Below are positions 8,098 through 16,777 of a stretch of 64,000 nucleotides of DNA, piece after piece (the stretch's first letter is position 1; every line of letters begins with the position of its first letter). The notes beneath the pieces are model-generated. The model ran no database searches. It had not been told where the DNA came from and was given only the letters and a program-made list of their open reading frames with translations. The position numbers and the translations under genes were made by a program. Origin of the DNA: an uncultured Clostridia bacterium (lineage in GTDB: Bacteria > Bacillota > Clostridia > Lachnospirales > Anaerotignaceae). The DNA lies in assembly GCA_944377425.1 (NCBI GenBank), contig CALWEX010000085.1, positions 1 to 64,000 on the forward strand, written 5' to 3'.

Positions 8098-8421
8098 TTG
8101 ATTGATTTTATATGCTCAGTAATAAACCACCGTTTTTTTAGGCTGACTTTTATGATTATATCTGTTGTATCCCCTTTTGTGCTTTTTAAATTACTGTATA
8201 CCAATCCAGATATAACATTTAGGCTTTTATGGAAAAATACATATAGCACATTAATTGTCTGCCTGTTATACAAAAACAATATAATACGCACACTTATTGT
8301 GTTTTTAAGCTTCTGCTTTTTATTTGCTGTATCTTTTATGATGCTGGAGGCAGGATTAAAGATAATACTAGCAGTTATTTTTGCGGCATTTTTACCTTTT
8401 ATTCCAAATCCATGGCTATAA
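8098..8421 (+). CDS. small hydrophobic membrane protein, unknown
   Basis: A 107-residue protein on the plus strand with three to four hydrophobic segments (about 15-32, 45-58, 63-82, 84-102). It starts with TTG at 8098, eight bases after a good AAGGAG site (8084-8089). That site, the continuous hydrophobicity and a TATAAT at 8061-8066 favour it over the overlapping minus-strand reading. I recognise no family. It lies between a divergent exported-protein gene and the convergent amino-acid transporter operon, so it is a separate transcription unit running against its neighbours. Confidence 0.6.
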   Translation: MIDFICSVINHRFFRLTFMIISVVSPFVLFKLLYTNPDITFRLLWKNTYSTLIVCLLYKNNIIRTLIVFLSFCFLFAVSFMMLEAGLKIILAVIFAAFLPFIPNPWL

Positions 8422-8502
8422 AGCATGTATAAAAGCAATTTTAATAAAATTAAAATTCAATATTAACTTAATTGTAAAATGTGTATGTTTTGCAATAAAA
8501 AT

Positions 8503-8546
8503 AACAGCGGTATAAGATACTTAAATTAATATCTCATATCGCTGTT
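8503..8546. terminator. hairpin terminator of the amino-acid transporter operon
   Basis: Arms AACAGCGGTATAAGATA and TATCTCATATCGCTGTT pair over 17 positions with two imperfect pairs. On the minus strand TTATTTTTATTG follows, and on the plus strand TTGTTTT, so it can stop both the transporter operon and the convergent small membrane-protein gene. Confidence 0.8.
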
Positions 8547-8550
8547 TGTT

Positions 8551-9279
8551 TTAAAGAACTTTTGACAAAAATTCTTTTAATCTTTGATTTTTAGGATTAG
8601 CAAAAAACTCTTTCGGCTCGTTTTGTTCCGCTATTACTCCGTCATCCATAAACAATACTCTTGTAGCCACTTCTCTTGCAAAACCCATTTCATGAGTAAC
8701 TACAACCATTGTCATACCTTCATCAGCAAGCTGTTTCATAAGCTGCAAAACCTCTCCAACCATTTCAGGGTCAAGAGCTGATGTCGGCTCGTCAAAAAGC
8801 ATAACATCTGGATTCATAGCAAGAGCCCTTGCTATAGCTATTCTCTGCTGCTGACCACCGGAAAGCTGTTTAGGGAACGCATCTGCCTTATCAGGAAGGC
8901 CAACACGCTTTAATAGTTCCATGGCCTTTGCATCTGCTTCGCTATTAGTCATAATGCCCAGCTTAACAGGCGCAAGCTTAATATTTTCTTTAACAGAAAG
9001 ATGCGGAAACAAATTAAACTGCTGAAAAACCATACCCATTTTACGACGTATAGCGTCAATATCAGCTTTAGGTGCTGTTATATCATTTCCCTCAAAAGTA
9101 ATTGTGCCTTCAGTAGGTTCCTCAAGAAGATTAAGGCAGCGCAAGAAAGTAGACTTACCAGAGCCTGACGGCCCAATAACTACAACCTTCTCGCCTTTAT
9201 AAATATGCTCGTCAATACCTTTAAGCACATCGTGATTTCCGAAGCTTTTTTTCAAACCTTTAACGTCTATCACTTTCAC
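8551..9279 (-). CDS. polar amino-acid ABC transporter, ATP-binding protein
   Basis: A 242-residue ATPase of the GlnQ/ArtP type that drives uptake of polar amino acids. Walker A (GPSGSGKST), Q-loop ([10 protein letters not shown]), signature (LSGGQQQR), Walker B (VMLFDEPT) and switch histidine (VVVTHEMG) are all present, so it should be active. GTG 9279 follows AGGAGG; GTG 9273 is the other candidate. The TTG at 9294 is rejected because it overlaps that site. Its 5' end lies inside the permease gene, so the two are translationally coupled. The exact substrate cannot be read from the sequence. Confidence 0.9.
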   Translation of the reverse strand: MKVIDVKGLKKSFGNHDVLKGIDEHIYKGEKVVVIGPSGSGKSTFLRCLNLLEEPTEGTITFEGNDITAPKADIDAIRRKMGMVFQQFNLFPHLSVKENIKLAPVKLGIMTNSEADAKAMELLKRVGLPDKADAFPKQLSGGQQQRIAIARALAMNPDVMLFDEPTSALDPEMVGEVLQLMKQLADEGMTMVVVTHEMGFAREVATRVLFMDDGVIAEQNEPKEFFANPKNQRLKEFLSKVL

Positions 9280-10003
9280 GCAGCCTCCTTTCAAGTAAAG
9301 TGAGAAGCTTTGAGAGAATAATTACAAGTATAAGATAAATAATAGCTACTGACACCAAAGGAAGAAAAGCCTGATATGTTCTGCCCTGTATAATAAGAGC
9401 ACCTTTAACCATATCTTTAAGGCCAATTACAGTAACAAGTGATGTATCCTTAAGAAGTGTAATCATCTCATTACCTAATGCAGGCAAAATATTCTTTATT
9501 GCCTGAGGTATTATTATGTACCTCATAGTCTTAATATAATTAAGTCCAAGAGACCTTCCGGCTTCCATCTGTCCTGCATCAATAGACATTATACCGCCTC
9601 TTATAATTTCTGCAACATACGCACCGGAGTTAATACCAAAAGCAAGTATTGCTACCATTGTAGTATTTGTTGATGAAGCGAATATAACAAAATACATTAT
9701 AAGAAGCTGAACCATCATAGGAGTTCCGCGGATGACAGTAAGATATACTTTACAGATAAAATCTAATATACCAAGCAAATAATAACCTAAATCTTTTGTT
9801 TTTTTATGCTTTCTCTGGTCATGTGCTGAACGGATAACCGCCACTATAACACCAAATATAACACCAAGTATAAGAGCGCCGACAGCAACAGTTATAGTTA
9901 TTCCAAGACCTTTAACTATATAAAGCCATCTGTCGTCTTCTATAAAGCTTTGGTTAAAATCATGCAAAAACTCCAGATAATGGCTATAAAACCATTCTCT
10001 CAT
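9260..10003 (-). CDS. polar amino-acid ABC transporter, permease
   Basis: A 247-residue integral membrane protein with about five transmembrane segments. The EAA loop that docks with the ATPase is recognisable ([20 protein letters not shown]), as is the [11 protein letters not shown] segment of the HisM/GlnP family. It probably works as a homodimer because only one permease gene is present. It lies 82 bases after the binding-protein gene with a hairpin between them, and overlaps the ATPase gene by 20 bases. Confidence 0.9.
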   Translation of the reverse strand: MREWFYSHYLEFLHDFNQSFIEDDRWLYIVKGLGITITVAVGALILGVIFGVIVAVIRSAHDQRKHKKTKDLGYYLLGILDFICKVYLTVIRGTPMMVQLLIMYFVIFASSTNTTMVAILAFGINSGAYVAEIIRGGIMSIDAGQMEAGRSLGLNYIKTMRYIIIPQAIKNILPALGNEMITLLKDTSLVTVIGLKDMVKGALIIQGRTYQAFLPLVSVAIIYLILVIILSKLLTLLERRLRESDRR

Positions 10004-10040
10004 AAAATTCCCCTTTTCCTACTAAAAACAAAAATTACAA

Positions 10041-10069
10041 AAACAGGGGCGGTGTGCAGCCGTCCCTGT
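10041..10069 (-). terminator. intercistronic hairpin between binding-protein and permease genes
   Basis: The transcript has ACAGGG-A-CGG / CCG-C-CCCUGU around a short loop, followed by UUUUUG. It lies between genes of one operon, so it probably works as a partial terminator or 3'-end stabiliser that keeps the binding protein in excess over permease and ATPase, as is common in ABC importer operons. Confidence 0.65.
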
Positions 10070-10085
10070 ATAAGTCATTAATAAA

Positions 10086-10916
10086 TTATTCTGCAGTAAT
10101 ATATTTATCAATTATTGACTGAATTGTGCCGTCTTCTTTAAGCTCAGCAAGAGCTGTGTTTAATTTGTCAAGAAGCTCTGTATTTTCTTTTGCTACAGCA
10201 ATAGCATAATCTTCTACTGTGTATTCTGTATCAAGAACTTTAAGACCTTCGTTAGCTTCAACAAAAGCTTTAGCAGGCTCGTTATCGATAACTACAGCAT
10301 CAACTTTGCCTGTTTTAAGAGCTTCAACAGCATTAGCGCCTGTTGTGTAAGCAATTACATTGTCCTCGCCGTAATCATCTGAACAATAGATATGTCCTGT
10401 TGTTGACTCCTGAACACCTATTTTGTGGCCTTCAAGGTCATCTGGACCTGTAATTTCTGAATCCTCTGTAACAATAATTGACTGAATGCCTGTAGCATAG
10501 CTATCTGTAAAGCTTACGTTTTCCTCTCTGTCAGGTGTAACTGTCATACCTGCAAGAACCATATCAATTTTGCCTGTCTGAACAGCTGTAATTAAAGAGT
10601 TAAAATCCATATCCTCAATAGTAACTTCCATGCCAAGCTTATCACCAAGAGCTTTAGCTATATCAGCATCGATACCTACAATCTGGTCACCTTCATAGTA
10701 CTCATATGGAGGGAAAGCAGCGTTTGTACCCATAATAAGAGTATCGCCTGTTGTTTCTTCGCCTGAAGCAGTAGCCTCTGTAGAAGCTGAAGCGCTTGCT
10801 GAAGCAGAGCTTTCTGCTGATGCTGAAGCAGAACCTGATGATGAAGATGAGCTGCCGCATGCTGCCATTGAAGCACACATAAGCGCTGCAGCTACTAAAA
10901 GTGCTAATTTTTTCAT
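10086..10916 (-). CDS. amino-acid ABC transporter, substrate-binding lipoprotein
   Basis: A 276-residue family-3 solute-binding protein. The signal peptide ends in a lipobox (SMAAC, C20), followed by a Ser/Ala-rich linker (about 21-55) that tethers it to the membrane. The binding fold is clear: NAAFPPYEY, DADIAKALGDKLG, DFNSLITAVQTGKIDMVLAG and QESTTGHIY. The start at 10916 is set by GGAGAGG just upstream; an in-frame extension to 10964 lacks a signal. First gene of the importer operon, with a good promoter. Confidence 0.92.
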   Translation of the reverse strand: MKKLALLVAAALMCASMAACGSSSSSSGSASASAESSASASASASTEATASGEETTGDTLIMGTNAAFPPYEYYEGDQIVGIDADIAKALGDKLGMEVTIEDMDFNSLITAVQTGKIDMVLAGMTVTPDREENVSFTDSYATGIQSIIVTEDSEITGPDDLEGHKIGVQESTTGHIYCSDDYGEDNVIAYTTGANAVEALKTGKVDAVVIDNEPAKAFVEANEGLKVLDTEYTVEDYAIAVAKENTELLDKLNTALAELKEDGTIQSIIDKYITAE

Positions 10917-10969
10917 AAAATAACCTCTCCTTATACAAAAAGTTTTGTGTCTTAAACAGCACAACTTGT

Positions 10970-10998
10970 AGTATATACTTTTTGTTAAATTTTTGCAA
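10970..10998 (-). promoter_or_regulatory. promoter of the amino-acid importer operon
   Basis: TTGCAA (10998-10993), 17-base spacer, TATACT (10975-10970) on the minus strand, about 55 bases before the binding-protein start. Both hexamers are close to the housekeeping consensus. No riboswitch or T-box fold fits in the short leader. Confidence 0.65.
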
Positions 10999-11017
10999 CA
11001 TATAAAAATATTTAATT

Positions 11018-11048
11018 AAAAAAGCCTGTGGAGCAATCACAGGCTTTT
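11018..11048 (-). terminator. terminator of the ispH-S1 gene
   Basis: The transcript forms AAAAGCCUGUG-AUUGCUC-CACAGGCUUUU, a perfect stem, with further U residues, about 14 bases past the ispH-S1 stop. Confidence 0.9.
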
Positions 11049-11061
11049 AAAAATCACATGA

Positions 11062-13029
11062 TTATTCGGCAGGAGTTTCCTCTGCAGGAGTTTCTTCAGC
11101 TGGTGCATCAACTCCGTCTGCCTCTTTTTTGCTGAGACTGATTTTTTTAGCTTCAGTGTTTACTTCAAGAACTTTAACCTTGATAACTTCACCAATTTTA
11201 AGTTCATCCTCAGGTTTTACAACATGCTTGTTAGCAATCTGTGAAATATGAACAAGTCCGTCAACTCCAACTTCAAGCTCTACAAAAGCACCGAAAGGAA
11301 CCATACGAACAACTTTGCCTTCTACTACTGAGCCAACAGGATATTTTTCAGCTGCTGAAAGCCAAGGATTTGGAGTAACATTTTTAAGAGAGAGTGAAAT
11401 TTTGCCCTTTTCTTTGTTGATGTCAAGAACAACAACCTCAACCTCGTCGCCTTCTTTAAGTATTTCTCTTGGGTTAGTAATACGTCCCCAGCTCATTTCT
11501 GAAATGTGGATAAGACCATCAATTCCGCCAAGGTTTACAAAAGCACCAAAATCTGTAATTCTGCTTACAGTGCCTTTTACTTTTTTGCCAACTTCAAGAG
11601 TAGCAAATACTGCTTCTTTCTTCTCCTGAGCCTCTTTTTCAATAAGGGCTTTACGTCCACCTATAATGCGGCGTTTGCTCTTGTCAAGCTCAATAATGTT
11701 AAATGTGATTGTCTGGCCTTTAAATACATTAAGGTCATCAACAAATCTGTTTGATACCTGTGAAGAAGGAATGAAAACTCTTACGCCGTTAACAACTGCA
11801 ATAATTCCGCCTTTAACAACCTCTGTAACTTTGCCTTCAACAGGTGTTTTTTCGTCGTAAGCTTTCTGTATATCATCAAATCCTTTCATAGACTCAATGC
11901 GTTTTCTAGAAAGGAGTACGTTTCCATCACCATCATTTACTCTAACAACAAAAACTTCGATTTTATCTCCGACCTGAAGTTCTTTGCTTGGAAGAGCGTT
12001 TACATCGCTGCTGTATTCGCTTCTTGTAATAATTCCGTCTGACTTATATCCAAGGTTAACAGAAACTTCTTCGTTTGAAATCTGAATTACTGTACCAGTA
12101 ACAATATCTCCTGTATGTAATGTAACCAGATGCTCATCAAGAAGCTGCTGGAAAGAAAGCTCTCCGTCCTCGTTAGTATTTTTCACTGCATCGTTTAAAG
12201 CCTCGCTCATAGTACCAATAACCTCCTTTATTATTGCTGGTGGTGTTGATGCACCAGCAGTTATACCGATTTTATCATTTTTATCGAAAATATTCAACAA
12301 TAAATCCGAAATTGTTTCAATATTAATAGTGTTTTTACAATTTTTTCTGCAAATCTCATACAATTTCTGAGTATTTGAGCTTTTTTTATCACCAATTACA
12401 ATCATTTTGTCAACATTTGAGGAAATTTCAACCGCTTCCTTTTGTCTTGTGCTTGTTGCCGAGCAGATAGTATTGTATATAACTGGCTCTATTCCTTTGT
12501 TTTTTAGTACTTCTACTATTTCGTCAAAAAGGCTTTTCCTAAATGTCGTTTGTACGACAATGCAGTATTTTGTGTTTTTTTCAGTCTCAAATAATTCAGC
12601 TTCCTCAACTGTTTTAGCAATAAATGCACTGTTTTGGCACCAGCCGTTTATACCTATAACCTCAGGATGGTTTTTATCGCCTACAATAATTATTTTGTAC
12701 CCTTGGTTATATTTCTCATTTACAATATTATGTATTTTTTTTACAAATGGACATGTTCCGTCAATTATTTTAAGGCCTTTATTTTCTATTTCGTCGTATA
12801 TATTTTTTCCAACACCATGAGAGCGCAATACTATGGTTCCACATTTTACATCGTCTAAATTTTCAATACATTTTACGCCGCGTTTTTCAAGGTCTTCTGT
12901 TACGGTTTTGTTGTGTATAATAGGGCCATAAGTATATATTTCATCAGTACCTATAGCGTTATTTACAGCCTCAATAGCACGGTTTACGCCAAAGCAGAAA
13001 CCAGCGGATTTTGCCAATACAATTTCCAT
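11062..13029 (-). CDS. ispH: IspH (HMBPP reductase) fused to ribosomal protein S1-like domains
   Basis: A 655-residue fusion. Residues 1-280 are 4-hydroxy-3-methylbut-2-enyl diphosphate reductase, the last step of the MEP isoprenoid pathway, with the three [4Fe-4S] cysteines C12 (GFCFGV), C93 (GTCPFV) and C189 (CSATSTRQ), the HPE segment at 121-123 and GASTPP near 259. Residues about 305-635 form four S1 RNA-binding domains, the third and fourth being the most canonical (GAFVNLGG-IDGLIHISEM, GAFVELEVGVDGLVHIS). The tail is Glu/Pro/Ala-rich. The fusion is known in Clostridia and may replace a separate rpsA. Its ATG overlaps the cmk stop. Confidence 0.93.
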   Translation of the reverse strand: MEIVLAKSAGFCFGVNRAIEAVNNAIGTDEIYTYGPIIHNKTVTEDLEKRGVKCIENLDDVKCGTIVLRSHGVGKNIYDEIENKGLKIIDGTCPFVKKIHNIVNEKYNQGYKIIIVGDKNHPEVIGINGWCQNSAFIAKTVEEAELFETEKNTKYCIVVQTTFRKSLFDEIVEVLKNKGIEPVIYNTICSATSTRQKEAVEISSNVDKMIVIGDKKSSNTQKLYEICRKNCKNTINIETISDLLLNIFDKNDKIGITAGASTPPAIIKEVIGTMSEALNDAVKNTNEDGELSFQQLLDEHLVTLHTGDIVTGTVIQISNEEVSVNLGYKSDGIITRSEYSSDVNALPSKELQVGDKIEVFVVRVNDGDGNVLLSRKRIESMKGFDDIQKAYDEKTPVEGKVTEVVKGGIIAVVNGVRVFIPSSQVSNRFVDDLNVFKGQTITFNIIELDKSKRRIIGGRKALIEKEAQEKKEAVFATLEVGKKVKGTVSRITDFGAFVNLGGIDGLIHISEMSWGRITNPREILKEGDEVEVVVLDINKEKGKISLSLKNVTPNPWLSAAEKYPVGSVVEGKVVRMVPFGAFVELEVGVDGLVHISQIANKHVVKPEDELKIGEVIKVKVLEVNTEAKKISLSKKEADGVDAPAEETPAEETPAE

Positions 13030-13706
13030 TAAATATCTCCGACCTTTTCTTTAATAATATTTATTATGGTATTTTTAACTTCTTCTATACTCATATTAGT
13101 TGTGTCAACCTCAATGGCGTCATCAGCTTTTTTTAACGGGTTAAGCTCACGTGTCATATCATTTTTATCTCGCTGTATTATCTGGTTTCGTACTGACTCA
13201 AAATCATATTTAAGTCCTAGCTTGTCCAACTCACCGCAGCGTCTTACAGCTCTTTGATATGCACTGGCGTTAAGATAAATTTTAACAGGTGCGTCTTTAA
13301 GCACATTAGTACCTATATCACGTCCATCCATAATAACAGACATGCCTTTTGCCATATTACGCTGTATAGCAACTAATTTACTTCTTACATCACCTATTGC
13401 CGCCACATCAGAAGCTCCAGCGCCTGCCTTTTGACTTCTTACATCATCTGTTACATCCTCACCAGAGAGATATATCCTTTGTCCGCCATTTTCAGGCTTA
13501 ATATCCATTTTAATTTCATCAAGTACAGACGAAACCTTTTGAGCGTCTTTAGTATCTATACCCTTTCTTATGCAATAAAGAGCAACAGCTCTATACATTG
13601 CTCCTGTATCAATATAAACTATGTTAAGCTCTTTTGCTATAAGCTTAGCTATTGTGCTTTTGCCGCTTCCAGCTGGGCCGTCTACGGCTACTGAGTAAAA
13701 ACCCAT
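13029..13706 (-). CDS. cmk: cytidylate kinase
   Basis: A 225-residue (d)CMP kinase that makes CDP/dCDP for nucleic acid and phospholipid synthesis. The P-loop GPAGSGKST is at 10-18, and family segments YIDTGAMYRAVAL and VIMDGRDIGTNVL are present, with R-rich QRDKNDMTRELNPL towards the C-terminus. Length is normal. It sits directly upstream of ispH-S1 with a 1-base overlap, as in many Clostridia; the acyltransferase gene (plsC) that often separates them is absent here. Confidence 0.95.
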   Translation of the reverse strand: MGFYSVAVDGPAGSGKSTIAKLIAKELNIVYIDTGAMYRAVALYCIRKGIDTKDAQKVSSVLDEIKMDIKPENGGQRIYLSGEDVTDDVRSQKAGAGASDVAAIGDVRSKLVAIQRNMAKGMSVIMDGRDIGTNVLKDAPVKIYLNASAYQRAVRRCGELDKLGLKYDFESVRNQIIQRDKNDMTRELNPLKKADDAIEVDTTNMSIEEVKNTIINIIKEKVGDI

Positions 13707-13728
13707 AACTTTTACCTTCTCTCAAATT

Positions 13729-14085
13729 TTATTTAATATCAGGTCTTAAAATTTTGGCTCCGCCTAAATAAACATGCTTTGCTTCTTTTTGAGTTTTGCC
13801 GTTTTCAGCAGTAACCATAACTCTTATGCATTTTCTAAGGCTGCCTTCTATATTTAGCTCCTGTACACACATAAGAGCTGCTTCTGTAAGGCCTATCTCT
13901 CGTGCCGCAACAGCCGGATAAACCTTATCCAAATCAGATGTAGCAGTAAATAAAACAGAAGTTATTTCTTCTAAATTCAGATTATTTTTTTCTATAATAG
14001 CTAAAAGCATTTCCTTTGTTTTTGAGAGTATTTCTTCTCTTTCGTTTTTATCCGCCGTTATAGCGCCTCTTATACAAACAGCCAT
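13729..14085 (-). CDS. aroH: monofunctional chorismate mutase, AroH type
   Basis: A 118-residue enzyme that converts chorismate to prephenate for Phe and Tyr synthesis. It belongs to the trimeric AroH class of Bacillus, not the all-helical AroQ class: CIRGAITADKNEREEI at the start (R6), TSVLFTATSDLDKVYPA in the middle and LRKCIRVMV (R90 region) near the C-terminus. It lies 3 bases after the flavoprotein gene and 22 bases before cmk. The shikimate gene aroB is about 37 kb away. Confidence 0.92.
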   Translation of the reverse strand: MAVCIRGAITADKNEREEILSKTKEMLLAIIEKNNLNLEEITSVLFTATSDLDKVYPAVAAREIGLTEAALMCVQELNIEGSLRKCIRVMVTAENGKTQKEAKHVYLGGAKILRPDIK

Positions 14086-14088
14086 TTT

Positions 14089-15333
14089 TTATTCCTCCAT
14101 ACATACATTATTTCCGGCGGCAAAACCTGTTGAAAAAGCTATCTGCAAATTATAGCCGCCTGTATATGCGTCGCAGTCTATAATTTCTCCTGCAAAATAC
14201 AAACCTTTAATAATTTTAGACTCCATAGTAGACGGATTAATCTCGTCTATATCAACACCGCCTCTTGTAATAACAGCCTGTCCAAAACCATAATCTCCTG
14301 TAATTGTAACGGGCAGAGCCTTAATTAAACCGCAAAGCCTTTTTCGTTCTTCTTTTGTTATATCATGTACTTTTTTATACTGGTCTATTCCGCTTAAATT
14401 TACAATAACCGGTATAAGCTTTTTAGGCAAAAGTTCATCAAGTGAATTTATAAAGTTTTTGTTTATAAACTTTTCAAAATCACGCAGTATTCTTAAATCA
14501 AGAGCTTTAAAATCAAGTGCAGGTTTAACGTCTATATAAAGCATAGCTTTTTGATGGCCTAAATTTGTTAAATGACAGCTAGCGCTTAATATAACCGGCC
14601 CTGAAACGCCAAAGTGAGTAAAAAGCATTTCGCCAAAATCTTCATATATCTTTTTGCCTTTTTCGTCTTTAACAGTTATTGCCACATTTTTAAGGCTTAA
14701 ACCCATTATATCGGCACACCATTTTTCTTCTGCTCTAAGTGGCACAAGGGATGGCATTAGCTTTGTTACAGTATGTCCGCAATCTTTGGCAAATTTATAT
14801 CCGTCACCTGTTGAGCCCGTTCCCGGATAAGACAAACCGCCAGTTGTTACTATAACAGCGTCAGAAAAGTATTCCTTACCATTTGCAAGCTTAATGCCGC
14901 AAGCTTTATTTTCTTTTATAATTAAGCTTTCAACTCTTGAATTTAAGTGTATATTTACTTTGTTCTTTCTCAAATATTTTTCAAGAGCCTTGGCTATATC
15001 TGCCGCTTTGTCGCTTACTGGAAAAACCCTGTTTCCTCTTTCAACTTTTGTTTCAACTCCAAGGCTGTTAAAAAACCTTATTGTATCTTCACTTGTAAAG
15101 CCGTATAATGCGCTGTAAAGGAAATATGGATTATTTGGTATATTATTTATAAAGTTTTCAACATCACTGTCGTTTGTTACATTACAGCGACCTTTGCCAG
15201 TAATATATATTTTTTTGCCAACTATAGAGTTCCTCTCAAATATATGAACTTCGTTTCCGTTTTCAGCAGCTTTTCCTGCTGCTATCATTCCGGCAGGCCC
15301 AGCACCTACAACTATTACCTTACCCATAAACAT
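14089..15333 (-). CDS. HI0933/BaiN-family NAD(P)/FAD-dependent oxidoreductase
   Basis: A 414-residue flavoprotein. The N-terminal FAD-binding motif is GAGPAGMIAAG (about 8-18), GKGRCNVTN follows near 56, and the C-terminal FAD contact is in the GEIIDCDAYTGGYNLQ region. This is the YhiN/HI0933 family; some members (BaiN) reduce bile-acid intermediates, but most have no proven substrate and that role should not be assumed here. Two starts are possible, ATG 15333 and ATG 15327, both near GGAGG; the difference is two residues. Confidence 0.88.
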   Translation of the reverse strand: MFMGKVIVVGAGPAGMIAAGKAAENGNEVHIFERNSIVGKKIYITGKGRCNVTNDSDVENFINNIPNNPYFLYSALYGFTSEDTIRFFNSLGVETKVERGNRVFPVSDKAADIAKALEKYLRKNKVNIHLNSRVESLIIKENKACGIKLANGKEYFSDAVIVTTGGLSYPGTGSTGDGYKFAKDCGHTVTKLMPSLVPLRAEEKWCADIMGLSLKNVAITVKDEKGKKIYEDFGEMLFTHFGVSGPVILSASCHLTNLGHQKAMLYIDVKPALDFKALDLRILRDFEKFINKNFINSLDELLPKKLIPVIVNLSGIDQYKKVHDITKEERKRLCGLIKALPVTITGDYGFGQAVITRGGVDIDEINPSTMESKIIKGLYFAGEIIDCDAYTGGYNLQIAFSTGFAAGNNVCMEE

Positions 15334-15344
15334 GGCACCTCCGG

Positions 15345-15965
15345 TTAAATTATACCATTATCCGGTATATGTGAGCTGTCGTTAAGTACTCTAAGCATTG
15401 CTGAGTTTTTCCTTATTTCAACAAGGGAAATTGATGTATTGTCAATCCATGTACTGTTATATAAATCCTCTTTAATATCAAGAAGATATTTAATCATAAG
15501 CCTTATTATTCCGCCGTGGGAAACAATGGCAATGCTTACATCGTCTTTTCCGTCTAAAACCATATCAAGGCCTTTTTTAATTCTTTTTGTTACATTATCA
15601 AAACTGCCTTCTCCTGGGAAAGGAAGGTCCTGAGGGTGCTTAATAAAGTCATCAAACTCACTGCCATAAAGAGCTGAAAGCTCACTTCTTGTTTTTCCTT
15701 CCCATGCGCCAAAATTTATTTCTTTAAAATATTCCGATGTTTTTATTTCTAGCCCGCTTACCTTTGAAATTCCTTCAGCTGTTTTAACAGCTCTTTTTAA
15801 AGGTGAGGCGTAAAGCTCATCAATATGTATATTTTCAAATCTCTTTCCTAATAGCTCAGCCTGTTTTAAGCCTTTTTCGCTAAGCTCAATATCTGTCCAG
15901 CCTTGAAACCGTTTTACAGTGTTCCATTCGGTCTCACCATGTCTTATAAGATATAATTTAATCAT
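15345..15965 (-). CDS. histidine phosphatase family protein (phosphoglycerate mutase-like)
   Basis: A 206-residue phosphatase. The catalytic RHGE motif is at the start (LYLIRHGETEWN, His 8), with an ASPLKRAVKTA segment near 53, an acidic FGAWEGKT segment and the second histidine in VSHGGIIR. Members include cofactor-dependent mutases, CobC and broad sugar phosphatases; the sequence does not say which. Start at ATG 15965 behind AGGTGG is preferred to a GTG nine bases earlier that overlaps that site. Confidence 0.88.
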   Translation of the reverse strand: MIKLYLIRHGETEWNTVKRFQGWTDIELSEKGLKQAELLGKRFENIHIDELYASPLKRAVKTAEGISKVSGLEIKTSEYFKEINFGAWEGKTRSELSALYGSEFDDFIKHPQDLPFPGEGSFDNVTKRIKKGLDMVLDGKDDVSIAIVSHGGIIRLMIKYLLDIKEDLYNSTWIDNTSISLVEIRKNSAMLRVLNDSSHIPDNGII

Positions 15966-15999
15966 TTTAACCACCTAAAATATATTTTAATTAAAATAA

Positions 16000-16020
16000 T
16001 GTGCCCCTTTTTGAGGCACA
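16000..16020 (-). terminator. hairpin after rluB
   Basis: The transcript forms UGUGCCUC-AAAAA-GGGGCACA followed by UUAUUUUAAUU. It lies 15 bases past the rluB stop and separates it from the phosphatase gene. Confidence 0.65.
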
Positions 16021-16034
16021 ATTAATAACTTTTG

Positions 16035-16748
16035 TTATAAGCTTTTAAGATACTTAATTTCTTTTTCGGTAAGGTAACGGTAAGCACCTTTTTTAAGGTC
16101 GCCAAGCTCTATTTCACCTGTACCAACTCTTTGGAGTGTTGCAACAGGGTGTTTAATAGCGTCACACATTTTTCTTACCTGTCTGTTTTTGCCTTCGGTA
16201 ATTGTTATTTTGCATACACAATATTTTCCAAGGTCTTCCAGAATTTCGAGCTTTGCCGGCTGTGTCATACCTGTATCAATCATAATACCACGTCTAAACT
16301 CTTGTATGTTTTTGTCATCCGGTCTGCCAAAAAGCTTTGCTATATAAGTTTTTTCAACTTTTTTACTTGGGTGTGTAAGCTTATATGTAAGCTCACCATC
16401 GTTAGTAAGGAGCAAAAGGCCTGATGTGTCATAGTCTAACCTGCCTACAGGCACAACCCTTTCTTTAACGCCTTTTATAAGGTCCATAACCGTAGGTCTG
16501 TTAAACTGGTCTTTAACAGTCGTAACAAAACCTGATGGCTTATTAAGCATTATATAAACATGTTTTTCGCTTAATGTAACTCTTTTGCCGTTATATAAAA
16601 CCTCATCTTTTTTATCGTCTATTTTAGTACCTAATTCGGTAACAGTAACACCATTTACCTTTACCTTGCCGGCAAGTATAAGTTCTTCTGCCTTTCTTCT
16701 TGAGGCTATTCCGGCTTCGGCAAGGAATTTTTGCAATCGTACTTCCAT
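16035..16748 (-). CDS. rluB: 23S rRNA pseudouridine synthase RluB/RsuA family
   Basis: A 237-residue enzyme that isomerises uridine to pseudouridine in rRNA. An S4 RNA-binding domain (1-60, RLQKFLAEAGIASRRKAEELI) is followed by the synthase domain with the catalytic aspartate in GRLDYDTSGLLLLTNDGEL (about 102-120). GKNRQVRKM near 183 is typical of the RsuA/RluB/RluE/RluF group. RluB is the usual member in this position next to scpAB and dacF in Bacillota, but RluF-like specificity cannot be ruled out. Confidence 0.9.
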   Translation of the reverse strand: MEVRLQKFLAEAGIASRRKAEELILAGKVKVNGVTVTELGTKIDDKKDEVLYNGKRVTLSEKHVYIMLNKPSGFVTTVKDQFNRPTVMDLIKGVKERVVPVGRLDYDTSGLLLLTNDGELTYKLTHPSKKVEKTYIAKLFGRPDDKNIQEFRRGIMIDTGMTQPAKLEILEDLGKYCVCKITITEGKNRQVRKMCDAIKHPVATLQRVGTGEIELGDLKKGAYRYLTEKEIKYLKSL

Positions 16749-16777
16749 TTTTATCCTCCTGAAACTATTTCATAACT

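Noticed and set aside
8028-8438. Minus-strand frame of 136 codons over the small plus-strand membrane gene
   Set aside because: No ribosome-binding site and no recognisable family, and the overlapping plus-strand frame has AAGGAG at correct spacing and a coherent membrane pattern.
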